This document shows, in pieces, positions 50,341-59,232 of a stretch of DNA of 64,000 nucleotides. The translations under genes were made by a program, and so were the position numbers. Under the pieces are notes generated by a model. It saw only the letters and a program-made list of their open reading frames with translations, searched no databases and had not been told where the DNA came from. Source of the DNA: Myxococcus stipitatus DSM 14675. Its GTDB lineage: Bacteria; Myxococcota; Myxococcia; Myxococcales; Myxococcaceae. The number at the start of each line of letters is the position of its first letter. The first letter of the stretch is position 1. The stretch is taken from assembly GCF_000331735.1 (NCBI RefSeq), contig NC_020126.1, forward strand, positions 3,410,001-3,474,000, read 5' to 3'.

Positions 50341-52203
50341 TCAGGCCAGCAGCGACGCGAGGCCCACCAGTCCGGCGATGAGGAAGAAGAGGGACTCGCC
50401 GGCGATGAGTCCGCCGCCGACCAGGGACATGGTGCTCATGTCCTCGGGGAGCGCCTCACCCTCGGCGGGGCTGCCCGAGGCGGGCGGGGCCAGCTTCTTC
50501 GTGACGGTGTTCCACACGGAGGCGATGACACCGCCCGCGCCGAACCACATCGCGGCGGGGAAGGCGACGAAGCCGCCGAAGGACAGCGCATAGGGGCTGG
50601 CCAGCACGATGGAGTCCATGGTCCACCCGAGCGCGAAGCCCGCGCGCGAGCTCTTGATGTAGCGCTTGTAGCCGGCGTGCCCGTTGACCACCTTGCGCAG
50701 CACCTGGATGACGAAGCCGATGGCGAGGCCGTAGAGCATGGCCTTCACCTTGGCGTCGGACAGCGAGCCCAGGTCGCGGATGGCGCCCACCAGCTTGTAC
50801 GTCATCGCGGAGCCCCACTGGCCCACGGGGACGTTGGGGTTGTCGAGCTGGTTGATGGTGAGGGTGGGGTAGGCCGTCATGAAGACGCGCGCAAGGCCCA
50901 CGCACAGCATCGCGCCCATGATGACGCCCATGACCTGGTAGCGGAACTGGACGTTGCGGTTGGTGCCCAGGCGCCAGCCCGTGGAGCGGTCCTGCTGCAT
51001 GTCACAGCCCACGGAGGTGGAGATGAGCAGGATGGTGGCCGCCATCAGCGCGACGAGCGGGTTCTTCAGGCCCATCAGCGACATGAGCATGATGGAGATG
51101 ACGAACGCGCTGGAGATGGGGTTCTGGTCGGTGATGCCGTAGGAGATGCCGTTGATGAGGACGAAGAGCAGCGCCAGGCCCAGGCCGAACAGGAGCCAGA
51201 CCACCGGCTGACCCAGCACCAGCGTGCCCACGAGCAGCGTCGCCGCGCCCCAGCTCACCACCCAGGCGAGGAGCCGGGGCATGTTGACCTTCTTCCACGC
51301 CGGCTCGTTGCTCTCCTCGGCGCTGGCCCGGGCGCGGATGCGCGCGAGGGCTTGTCCCGCGAGCAGCGCGAGGTCCACCACCGCCGCGCCGCAAATCATC
51401 GCGAGGCCGATGAGGAAGCCCACCTTGCGGAACGGGTCCTGGGCCCCCAGCCAGCCGAGTTCACGCAGATAGGGCAACTGCCACGCGCCCAGCACGGCCA
51501 TCACCATCGCGGGGACGGTGATGCGGCTGCCGACAATCATGCCGCCGCCGAGCGTGGCGGCGCTGGTGCTGATGGCGGCGAAGAACGCGACCTTCTCCGT
51601 CAGCCACGCGGCGCCGGCGCCCAGGAGCGAGCCACCTCCCAGCTTGGAGATGGAGGCCTTGAGCAGGCGCTTGTCCGTCAGCGCGCGCAGGATGTTGGCC
51701 ACCGCGAAGCCGGACGGGTAGTCGAGCTGGAGCTTGTCGACGAGCAGCGGCGTGTAGAGCATGCCCACGCCCACGGCGAACATGCCCACGCAGCCGACGA
51801 AGAGCATCAGGTGCCACGCGGGGGGCATGTCCATGCCCATCCACACCATGGCCTGGATGAGCACGGACATGGCGCACAGCGAGGCCACCGACGCGGCCAT
51901 CGTCTGCATGTAGTTGGCGCCGTGCTTGCCTTCCGCGCCGTAGCCGTACGTCACGGCGCTGCCGAGGATGCCCGCGAGCACCTGGCCGCCGATGAAGAAG
52001 CCCACGCTGAAGTTCATGTACGAGGCGGCGATGCCACCCAGCGGGCCGAGGATGAGCAGCGCCACGGCGCTGAGCAGCACATGGTATTTCCACGAGCCGA
52101 TGGGGGGCAGCCAGCCGAAGCGCGGTTGCACTGAGTCGGGGGACGCGGGAGCCGAGGACGAAGGGGGCTCCGAGGACGGGAGCGGCTGGGCGGGATGTGC
52201 CAT
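50341..52203 (-). CDS. OPT family oligopeptide transporter
   Basis: A 620-residue protein with about 14-16 hydrophobic segments after a 35-residue Pro/Ser-rich cytoplasmic start. The motifs GGIAASYMNFSVGFFIGGQ, QLDYPSGFAVANILRAL and ISTSVGCDMQQDRSTGWRLG fit the bacterial branch of the OPT/YSL family, proton-coupled importers of oligopeptides or metal chelates. The start at 52203 has no good ribosome binding site, but the next downstream ATG would cut into the first helix. It lies 54 bases after the HELGH protein on the same strand, so co-transcription is possible. Confidence 0.92.
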   Translation of the reverse strand: MAHPAQPLPSSEPPSSSAPASPDSVQPRFGWLPPIGSWKYHVLLSAVALLILGPLGGIAASYMNFSVGFFIGGQVLAGILGSAVTYGYGAEGKHGANYMQTMAASVASLCAMSVLIQAMVWMGMDMPPAWHLMLFVGCVGMFAVGVGMLYTPLLVDKLQLDYPSGFAVANILRALTDKRLLKASISKLGGGSLLGAGAAWLTEKVAFFAAISTSAATLGGGMIVGSRITVPAMVMAVLGAWQLPYLRELGWLGAQDPFRKVGFLIGLAMICGAAVVDLALLAGQALARIRARASAEESNEPAWKKVNMPRLLAWVVSWGAATLLVGTLVLGQPVVWLLFGLGLALLFVLINGISYGITDQNPISSAFVISIMLMSLMGLKNPLVALMAATILLISTSVGCDMQQDRSTGWRLGTNRNVQFRYQVMGVIMGAMLCVGLARVFMTAYPTLTINQLDNPNVPVGQWGSAMTYKLVGAIRDLGSLSDAKVKAMLYGLAIGFVIQVLRKVVNGHAGYKRYIKSSRAGFALGWTMDSIVLASPYALSFGGFVAFPAAMWFGAGGVIASVWNTVTKKLAPPASGSPAEGEALPEDMSTMSLVGGGLIAGESLFFLIAGLVGLASLLA

Positions 52204-52257
52204 GTGGGGCGGAGGGTACCGGGGTTCCGTACCCCTGTCACAACCTGGGGCGTCTGT

Positions 52258-53691
52258 TCACCCGTCCTGGAAGGGGAGCGCTCGCAGGGCGGCGCGAAGG
52301 TGGGCCCGCCCGCGATAGAGGGTCAGCGCGTAGAGCGCCGCGAGGGCCGTGAGGCAGGCGATGCCCAGCACGACGTGGCGGCCGATGAGGTCGCTCTCGG
52401 CCCAGCCGTAGGTCTCCACGAGGGTGCTCGCGTCGCTCAGGCCGACGCCCTCGATGCGGCCGAAGGGGATGGCCTCCGCGTCGGTTCGCGCGGACCACCA
52501 GAGGTGGAAGGCGTCCCAGAAGGCGAGGGCGCCGATGCCCACGAAGCCCCAGCGGAGTCCCTTCGCGTGCAGGTAGCTGCCGGGGCGCACGTAGAAGGTG
52601 CCCATCAGCACGGTGCCGAGGACCAGCATGCCGGCGTCCCCGCCGAAGGAGATGAGGGCCTGGGCGCGGTCCAGGGAGAGGCCGAACGTGCAGACGAGCT
52701 GAAGGGCGAGGAGGACCGTGGCCCCCGCGAGCCAGTCGCGACGGTGATGTCTCCTGCCGGTCCAGGCCCACAGCGCGAGCGCGCCGGTGAGGAGGAGGGC
52801 CATCCAATACCAGCGCTTCTCGCCCGTCGGGGTGACCCACGGGCCGGGAATGGCGGGGATGCCGCAGAGCCACGCGGTGACGGCGTGGCCCAGCTCGTGG
52901 ACGTACATGGTCACCAGGCGGACGATGAAGTTCATCGAGCCCGTGGCCGCCAGGTAGCCGAGCACCAGCGCGATGGGGATGACGACCACGCGCAGCCTCA
53001 ACTCGTGGAGGTGCTCGGAGTCGTCGGGGGGGGTGGCCGCATCGAATCGGGAGAGCGCATCGTCGAGGGAGAATGAGGTGGGATGGGGCAGGGCGGTGGA
53101 GTCGCGTTCATGTCGTGGCCACGGTGATTCCGTGGGCCCTGGCGGGGAGGCACGGACTTCGTGTGGAGCCACCGCGTGGGAGCTGTCCTCCGTGGAGAAC
53201 CCTGCATCGGAACGTGCTGGCTCCGAGGAGGAGGCCGTGCTCGGTGCCCAGGCTTCTCGTGCCGCGGCCGCGCTCGCGGTGTCTGCTGCGGAGCGCCGCG
53301 CATCGGGGTGGTTCGCCTCCGAGGAGGATGCGGCTCGCGATGCCCAGGCTTCTCGCGCCGCCGCCGCGCTCGCGGTGTCCGCCGGGGAACGCCGCGCATC
53401 GGGGTGGTTCGCCTCCGAAGCGGGGGCGGTTCGCGATGCCCAGGCTTCTCGCGCCGCCGCTGCGCTGACGCGTTGCGCGGCGGAGGTCGGTGCATCGTGA
53501 GCCGGCACTTCGCGGGGGCGCATCGCAGCCCGTTGCGAGGAGGCATGTGTCGTGGCTGCACGTTCCTGCTCGGCCTTGCGCGCGGCGCGGGCATCGGCTC
53601 GTGCGTAGATGATGCCGCAGCGAGGACACTCAGCCCCCTCCACGCGAGGCGACTGACAGCCGGGGCAGGTAAGAGCGGAGGCTGGAGGCAC
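52258..53691 (-). CDS. Zinc-ribbon membrane protein with HELGH motif and 32-residue repeats
   Basis: A 477-residue protein with a GTG start at 53691. Residues 9-25 form a zinc ribbon (CPGC and CPRC). Residues about 76-158 hold nearly three copies of a 32-residue Ala/Ser-rich repeat with an AAREAWASR core. After a Pro-rich linker there are about seven membrane helices. The second bears MYVHELGHAV (His265, Glu266, His269), the zinc motif of M50-type intramembrane peptidases; a second M50 motif (usually NxxPxxxxDG) is not apparent, so activity is uncertain. A soluble sensor with a membrane protease is one reading, but a non-proteolytic role is possible. Confidence 0.7.
   Translation of the reverse strand: MPPASALTCPGCQSPRVEGAECPRCGIIYARADARAARKAEQERAATTHASSQRAAMRPREVPAHDAPTSAAQRVSAAAAREAWASRTAPASEANHPDARRSPADTASAAAAREAWASRAASSSEANHPDARRSAADTASAAAAREAWAPSTASSSEPARSDAGFSTEDSSHAVAPHEVRASPPGPTESPWPRHERDSTALPHPTSFSLDDALSRFDAATPPDDSEHLHELRLRVVVIPIALVLGYLAATGSMNFIVRLVTMYVHELGHAVTAWLCGIPAIPGPWVTPTGEKRWYWMALLLTGALALWAWTGRRHHRRDWLAGATVLLALQLVCTFGLSLDRAQALISFGGDAGMLVLGTVLMGTFYVRPGSYLHAKGLRWGFVGIGALAFWDAFHLWWSARTDAEAIPFGRIEGVGLSDASTLVETYGWAESDLIGRHVVLGIACLTALAALYALTLYRGRAHLRAALRALPFQDG
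53245..53465. repeat. 96-base tandem repeat inside the HELGH gene
   Basis: Units begin with TGCCCAGGCTTCTCG at 53245, 53341 and 53437, so the period is 96 bases (32 codons). The first two are full units and the third is partial. The copies are nearly identical over long stretches, which suggests recent duplication. Confidence 0.85.
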
Positions 53692-53778
53692 ACGTCCAGC
53701 CTAATGGCCTGGAAGGCCTTGCGAAAATGCCGCCCGCGAGACTTGACGCGTGGGGCGCCTCTGGTCGAAGTGCGTGAC

Positions 53779-54597
53779 ATGTCCACGCTCGACGCGAAGA
53801 CACGGGGGCGCACCTCTCCGGGGCGCCTGCGCGCACTGGATGCCTACCTGTGCCGCTTCGAGCCCGGCCTGCTCACGCGCACCGATGGCCCCTGGGCCCA
53901 CGGTGTCTTCGTCGACGTGGGCTTCGGCGAGCACCCCTGGACCACACTGGAGAGCGCGGAGGCGTTCCGCTCGCTCCACCCGGAGCTCTCCGTGGTCGGC
54001 GTGGAGCTGGACGCCGCACGAGCCCAGGCCGCGCACGTCCACGCGGGGCCTCGCACCCACTTCCGCCAGGGCGGCTTCGAGCTTCCGCTCACGGCGGATG
54101 AACCCGCCCGTCTCGTGCGGGCCATGAACGTGCTGCGTCAGGGCCCCGTCGAGCGTGTCCCCGAGGTCCACCACACCCTTGGCCGTTTCCTCCTTCCCTC
54201 AGGATTGCTCGTCGAGGGCAGCGCCGACCCGGAGGGCGCGGTGCTCACCGCGCACCTGCTGCGTCGACCCGCCGACAGCGCGGACCTCCCACCCACGCGC
54301 GAAGCCCTGCTGTTCCACACCACCTTCCGCCACGGCTTCGCCCCCTGGCAGTTCCGCGACTGGCTCCCAAGAGATCTCCGCCGCCGCGTGCGCCCTGGAG
54401 AGCCGATGCACGCCTTCTTCGAGTCGTGGAACCAGGTCTGGCAACACGCCCGTGACACCGGTTACACCCTCCCCGCCGACGCCTTCCGCGAGTCCGTCAC
54501 CCGCCTGGCCACGCGGGTGAGCGGGGTGGTGGTGGACTCCTGGCTGCTCGACTCGGGCTACCTCGTGTGGAGGCCCGACGGCGGCGTCCCTCCCTGA
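53779..54597 (+). CDS. Putative class I SAM-dependent methyltransferase
   Basis: A 272-residue soluble protein. The start MSTLDAKTR at 53779 is favoured over the long frame from 53161, which overlaps the divergent gene. The strand order resembles a methyltransferase Rossmann fold: HGVFVDVGFGEHPWTT (the V-D-V-G-F-G glycine motif, about residue 43), then an acidic strand end SVVGVELDA (about 76), then QGGFELPL. Identity rests on this motif order only. No DNA- or RNA-specific domain is seen. It is divergent from the HELGH gene, with 87 bases between the starts. Confidence 0.65.
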   Translation: MSTLDAKTRGRTSPGRLRALDAYLCRFEPGLLTRTDGPWAHGVFVDVGFGEHPWTTLESAEAFRSLHPELSVVGVELDAARAQAAHVHAGPRTHFRQGGFELPLTADEPARLVRAMNVLRQGPVERVPEVHHTLGRFLLPSGLLVEGSADPEGAVLTAHLLRRPADSADLPPTREALLFHTTFRHGFAPWQFRDWLPRDLRRRVRPGEPMHAFFESWNQVWQHARDTGYTLPADAFRESVTRLATRVSGVVVDSWLLDSGYLVWRPDGGVPP

Positions 54598-54782
54598 CAC
54601 GCGGTGCCTGTCCGACACGCGAGGTCTCCGTGCGATGGGGGACACGGACTTGGTACGGAACTCAGCAAGTCGTCGCGCTGGACCCGCTGGGTGGGGGGCG
54701 TCCCGTCAGCCCGTTTTCGTTCGCGCTCCAAACAGGCGTCACGAAGTGAACCCGACAGCGGCAAATGGGGTGAGGGGACGCT

Positions 54783-56285
54783 ATGTTGCGTCCCCTGGAC
54801 ATGAAACGACACATTCTCTCACTCCTCACCGCCGGGCTTGCCGCGGGCACCGCGATGCTCGCTTCGACGCAGGCCTCCGCCGTCATGGCGAGGGCCCAGG
54901 CCCCGGTGCGAGGACCGTCCTCGCGCTCGCGCAGGGCCGAGGATGTGGAAAGACTGGAGACACCACAGGTGGAGGCAGAACACGTGAAGGTGGAGCAGGC
55001 GGTGCGCGGGCGCGAGGAACATCGTCCGCCGGTGCTGCTCTTCTCCGCGAGCTTCTATGGCACGCTCGCCGCCGCGCGCTGCTTCGGGCGCAATGGAATC
55101 GACGTCGCCGTGGCGGACCCCGGGAAGCTGGGCCCCGCGAGCTGGTCCCGCTTCGTCGGGCGCCGCGTGCAGTGCCCTCCCGAGTCCCAGCCCGAGGCCT
55201 TCCTCGCGTGGCTGCTGGACTTCGGCAGGAGCGAGCCGCGCCGGCACGTGCTGTACCCCACGAGCGACGAGCTGGCGTGGCTCGTCTCCGTCCACGCCGA
55301 GGAGCTCTCCAAGTACTTCCACCTCTATGACCCCGGCGTGGAGGCGGTCTACGGGCTGCTCAACAAGCGCAAGCTCTTCGAGGCGGGCCAGCAGGCCGGC
55401 CTGACGCTGCCGCGCACCTGGTTCCCCGAGTCGGAGGCGGACCTGGAGGCCATCTCCCGCGAGGCCCGCTTCCCGGTCCTCATCAAGCCGACGACGCAGA
55501 TCCTCTACTCCACGCACAGGAAGGGCCTGCCCGTCGCGGAGCCCTCGCAGCTCGTCGAGGAGTACCGCGCCTTCGCCCGCGATGGGTACGCGCCCATGCT
55601 GGTGGACTTCGACCCGGCCGTCGCGCGCCCCATGGTGCAGGAGTTCCATCCGGAGGCCGCCCAGGGCATCTACAGCCTGTCGGGCTTCGTGGACGAGACG
55701 GGCGACGTGTTCGAGGTGCGCGGCGCCATGAAGGTGCTCCAGCGTCCGCGCCGGCTGGGCGTGGGCGTCTGCTTCGAGTCCGCGCCCGTGCGCCAGGACC
55801 TGGCGGACGGCCTCAAGCGCCTGTGCCAGAAGCTGGGCTACCACGGCGTGTTCGAGGTGGAGTTCATCCAGACGAAGGATTCGTTCCTCCTCATCGACTT
55901 CAACCCCCGCTACTACGGGCAGATGGGCTTCGACATCGCCCGGGGCCTGCCGCTGCCGCTCATGGCGTACCACGCGGCGGTGGGGGATTCGGACGCGCTC
56001 GGGGACGTGGTGGCGGCCGCGCGCGCGTGGAAGGGCAAGGGCGAGGTGTTCTGCAACCGCATCGCCCTGGAGATGCTGCTCAACCTCCAGCGGCTGTCGG
56101 GCGCGCTCCCCGCGGACGAGGCCCGTCAGTGGCGCCGCTGGCTGCAGTCCCACCGGGACGTGGCGGTGGACCCGCTCATCGACTCGGATGACATGATGCC
56201 TTCGGCGGTGGAGGTGGCGCAGATTGTCTACGGCTCCGCGCGCCACCCCCGTGCCTTCCTCCGGATGATGGTGCTCAACCGGTAG
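54783..56285 (+). CDS. ATP-grasp enzyme (carboxylate-amine/thiol ligase superfamily)
   Basis: A protein of up to 500 residues. From about residue 80 the ATP-grasp pattern is clear: PVLLFSASFYGTLAAARCFGR (N-domain), LYPTSDELAWLV, FPVLIKPTTQ (ATP-binding Lys), then EVEFIQ and DFNPRYYGQ (metal-binding Glu and Asn near the end of the grasp domain). The start is unsure: ATG 54783 has GAGGGGA before it, but the first 30 residues then look like a Sec signal; GTG 54984 with GGAGGC before it gives a normal cytoplasmic start. The gene converges on a PLP decarboxylase and glycosyltransferase pair and may act in the same pathway, joining an amino compound to a carboxylate. Confidence 0.8.
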   Translation: MLRPLDMKRHILSLLTAGLAAGTAMLASTQASAVMARAQAPVRGPSSRSRRAEDVERLETPQVEAEHVKVEQAVRGREEHRPPVLLFSASFYGTLAAARCFGRNGIDVAVADPGKLGPASWSRFVGRRVQCPPESQPEAFLAWLLDFGRSEPRRHVLYPTSDELAWLVSVHAEELSKYFHLYDPGVEAVYGLLNKRKLFEAGQQAGLTLPRTWFPESEADLEAISREARFPVLIKPTTQILYSTHRKGLPVAEPSQLVEEYRAFARDGYAPMLVDFDPAVARPMVQEFHPEAAQGIYSLSGFVDETGDVFEVRGAMKVLQRPRRLGVGVCFESAPVRQDLADGLKRLCQKLGYHGVFEVEFIQTKDSFLLIDFNPRYYGQMGFDIARGLPLPLMAYHAAVGDSDALGDVVAAARAWKGKGEVFCNRIALEMLLNLQRLSGALPADEARQWRRWLQSHRDVAVDPLIDSDDMMPSAVEVAQIVYGSARHPRAFLRMMVLNR

Positions 56286-56298
56286 TCGCCGCGGGAGA

Positions 56299-56327
56299 CG
56301 GGCCGCCCAGGACTCCCGGGCGGCCCG
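56299..56327. terminator. Bidirectional hairpin between the ATP-grasp and decarboxylase genes
   Basis: CGGGCCGCCC (56299-56308) and GGGCGGCCCG (56318-56327) are perfect complements with a 9-base loop between convergent stops at 56285 and 56334. Confidence 0.6.
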
Positions 56328-56333
56328 ACAGCC

Positions 56334-57803
56334 TCACGCGGCCTCGGTCTTGTTCTGCTGGGCCCGGTTCACCTGCACCGGGTCCACCGCGTCGAGCGCC
56401 ACCTGGTCCTCGAACGTCTCCGCCCGTCGCAGGAGCCGGTCCGTGCCGTCCTCCTCCAGCGCGATGATGGCGGGCTGGGGATACGAGAACGACGTGGCGA
56501 ACGGCACGAAGTACGCGCCCGCGTCCATGATGGCCAGCGTGTCGCCCGGCACGAGGTCCGGCAGGCGCTTGGCGTGGTACAGCGTGTCCCCTGGCGTGCA
56601 GATGGGGCCCACCACCGTGTACACGCGCGAGGCCGGCGCGTCCGGCCGGTCCACGTGGAAGAGCTGGTGGTACTCGTTGCGCACGCACTCGGCATGGTTG
56701 ACGCCCATGTCGAGGACGGCCCACGTCCGGTCCTCACCCGACTTGAGCGTGTGCACGCGTCCCAGGAGCAGCTGCGTGTCGCCCGTCATGGCGCGGCCCG
56801 GCTCCAGGAAGATGCGAGGCCGCTGGCGCCCTTGGCGCGCGTAGTGCGACTCCACCATCTCCACCGCGAGCGAGACATACCGGGAGATGCCCAGCGCCTG
56901 GGCGGGGTCCGGTGCGGGCACGTCGCGGAAGAAGGTGAGGTTGAGCCGCCAGTCGCGCTCGGCGATGTGCTCCACCGAGGGCGTGCAGAGGCTGCCGCCC
57001 AGATCCAGCACCTCCAGGTCCAGCCCCAGCTCCAGGTGCAGCGTGTCCGTGAAGGCCAGCACTGCTTCGACGAAGCCGGTGAACTCGCCCTCGGTGCGGA
57101 TGGTGGCGCCCCGGTGCGCGTGCAGGCCCACGACGTCCAGGTTCGCGGAGGCCCGCGCCTGCGCGTACGCCCGGAGCGCCGCGCCTCCCGCGATGGGCGT
57201 GCCGAACTGCGCCGCCCAGCCGCTGTCCGTGCTCACCCGCACCGCCACGCGAGGCCGCTTGCCCACCTCCGCGGCGATGCGCGCGAAGCTGCCCAGCTCC
57301 TCCGCGTGGTTGGCGGCCAGCAGCTGGATGCCCTGGCTGATGGCCTCGCGCACGGAGGCCTCCGACTTCACCGGGCCGTTGTAGACGATGCGGTCCGCGG
57401 GCACGCCCAGCTTCAGCGCCAGCCACAGCTCATAGGCGGAGATGATCTCGGCGCCCACGCCCATCCCGTGCAGCACGGAGAGCACCCCGGGCACCGGGTT
57501 CGTCTTGTACGAGTAGAAGACCTCGCAGCCGGCCGTGCACCCCGGCGGCACCGCCTGGAAGCGCTCCGCGTTGCGGCGCAGCGCCGCCAGGTGCACCACG
57601 TGCAGCGGCGACCCCCAGCGCTCCACCAACTCCTTGAGCGGCACGCCCTCCAGCGTCAGGCCCTGGGAGGGCTCTCGCTCCAGGCCCCAGTACGAGGCGG
57701 GAATCTCCGTGCGCGCGGGCGCCATGGCCCGCTGGAGCACGGGCCGCAGCGTCTGCTTCATCTGCCGCTTGGCGGTTCCGACGAAACGACTCTTGAGACT
57801 CAT
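56334..57803 (-). CDS. Fold-type III PLP-dependent amino acid decarboxylase (DapDC/OrnDC superfamily)
   Basis: A 489-residue protein. The start MSLKSRFVGTAKRQ at 57803 overlaps the glycosyltransferase stop in ATGA. The alanine-racemase-type barrel has the PLP lysine in YSYKTNP (Lys100), followed by GAEIISAYEL, an HRGATIR loop and GGSL; the C-terminal beta domain has EPGRAM and the GPICTPGD signature with the active-site Cys. This is the layout of diaminopimelate, ornithine or arginine decarboxylases. It is longer at the N-terminus than LysA, by about 50 residues. The partners (GT2, ATP-grasp) point to a specialised metabolite or surface modification rather than lysine synthesis. Confidence 0.87.
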   Translation of the reverse strand: MSLKSRFVGTAKRQMKQTLRPVLQRAMAPARTEIPASYWGLEREPSQGLTLEGVPLKELVERWGSPLHVVHLAALRRNAERFQAVPPGCTAGCEVFYSYKTNPVPGVLSVLHGMGVGAEIISAYELWLALKLGVPADRIVYNGPVKSEASVREAISQGIQLLAANHAEELGSFARIAAEVGKRPRVAVRVSTDSGWAAQFGTPIAGGAALRAYAQARASANLDVVGLHAHRGATIRTEGEFTGFVEAVLAFTDTLHLELGLDLEVLDLGGSLCTPSVEHIAERDWRLNLTFFRDVPAPDPAQALGISRYVSLAVEMVESHYARQGRQRPRIFLEPGRAMTGDTQLLLGRVHTLKSGEDRTWAVLDMGVNHAECVRNEYHQLFHVDRPDAPASRVYTVVGPICTPGDTLYHAKRLPDLVPGDTLAIMDAGAYFVPFATSFSYPQPAIIALEEDGTDRLLRRAETFEDQVALDAVDPVQVNRAQQNKTEAA

Positions 57804-58654
57804 GGCACCCGGCCCGGCTTCGGCAACCACAAGGTCGGCAGACGCTTGGCGAGGCCGAAGGGAAACGCCCGCATGCACAGCTGCAGCAGCCGGTACTCGA
57901 GCATGCCGTTCGTCTTGCGGTACTTGCCGTGAATCATGTCGTTGGACTGCATCACCAGCGTGCCGTCCTTGCCCAGGTTGTGCATCAGCGACGGCCGGCC
58001 GGTGCGGTAGTGGAGGATGGGCCGGTCGACGTAGACGTGGCCGTAGGCGCGGATGCCGCGCAGGTAGAAGTCCACGTCCTCGTAGACGGGGATGCTGGCG
58101 TCGAAGCCGCCCAGCGCCGCGAAGTGCTCGCGGCGAATCATGCACGCCGAATTCACATACAGCGTGCCGCGGAAGAGGATGTGCGCCACCGTCCACAGGC
58201 TGCTGGGCGTGCTGGCGCCCACCTTGGCGGCCCACTGGAAGTAGTCGCTCTTGTCCTTGAGCCAGTCCGCGTCGTCGCCGAACGGCACCACCCAGCCCAC
58301 CGCCACGCCCGCCTGGGGCCGCGCGTCCAGCGAGCTCACCATGGCGTGCAGCGCCCCGTCCGCGAGCATGTCGTCGTCGTCCAGGAAGTGCAGGTAGCGC
58401 CCCTTGGCCAGCGACACGCCGTGGTTGCGCACCACCGCGGGGCGGCCCTTGGACGGCGGGTCGTTCACCACGTAGCGCACGCGAGCGTCACCCAGCGCCT
58501 CCACCGGTGCTCGCGCGGTGCCCTCTGGCGTGTCGTCCAGGACGATGACCTCCACCTGGACCCCCTCTTGGCGGAGCACCGAGCGGATGGCCTCCACCAC
58601 TTCCTTTTCTCTCCGGTGGGTGGGCATCACCACGGAGACATCGATTGCGGACAT
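57800..58654 (-). CDS. Glycosyltransferase family 2
   Basis: A 284-residue GT-A enzyme starting MSAIDVSVVMPTHRRE at 58654; the longer frame to 58873 is rejected. The nucleotide-sugar fold shows VIVLDDTPEGT, the D-x-D-type site LDDDDML (Asp92-95) and an acceptor-side PVYEDVDFYLRG, where the second acidic pair is the likely base. The stop overlaps the decarboxylase start (ATGA), so the two are translated together. The donor and acceptor are unknown. A TATAAG sequence lies just before the start. Confidence 0.87.
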   Translation of the reverse strand: MSAIDVSVVMPTHRREKEVVEAIRSVLRQEGVQVEVIVLDDTPEGTARAPVEALGDARVRYVVNDPPSKGRPAVVRNHGVSLAKGRYLHFLDDDDMLADGALHAMVSSLDARPQAGVAVGWVVPFGDDADWLKDKSDYFQWAAKVGASTPSSLWTVAHILFRGTLYVNSACMIRREHFAALGGFDASIPVYEDVDFYLRGIRAYGHVYVDRPILHYRTGRPSLMHNLGKDGTLVMQSNDMIHGKYRKTNGMLEYRLLQLCMRAFPFGLAKRLPTLWLPKPGRVP

Positions 58655-59232
58655 GTCTGACTTATACGCGTTCGCGCCGGGGGCTGAGAAGCCGCCTTGC
58701 CGGGGAAGCGCATCGCCCGCGAGTCGTGCGCGCCCGGCCGCCGGGTGCGCAAGGGATGCGGGGGTTGTCCGTTCTCGAAGTGGATGAGGGTGAGAAGACT
58801 CGTTCTGCTCCGACGCGTCGGCGTCCTGCTCCGACGCGGCTTCAGTAGCTTGCGACCGCGAATTCGAAGTCATCGGGCTCCCCCCTGGGGTCTACGTCGA
58901 CCTGGGATGCATTCTCCCCTTCCTCGTGTGGCGTTGGCCAGTCGTGGTGAAGGCGGGGGGCGGCAAGCGGCCAGGTGGGCACCAGGCGCAGGCCCTGGGG
59001 TCGAATGGCCTCGGCCTCGGGTTCCTCTTGAGAGGGCAGGTCCATCCAGGACCTCGGGCAGTCTCGGGCCATGTGCATCCGCCTTGTGAGGGAGTCGCCT
59101 GGGGAGAGTGCAGTCGCCATGCCACGGGCCTGTCTGGAGGGGAGGGGGGCGGACGCGCTGTTCGCGAGGCTTTTGGACCCACCGCGTTGGACTTGACGGC
59201 GGGCCAGACGCCGGAGAGGAACATGGAGGGAT
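58655..59232. other. Intergenic region before bpt
   Basis: About 578 bases between the divergent glycosyltransferase and bpt genes. I see no gene with a ribosome binding site or recognisable product, and no strong hairpin. It should contain the promoters of both flanking units. Confidence 0.5.
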
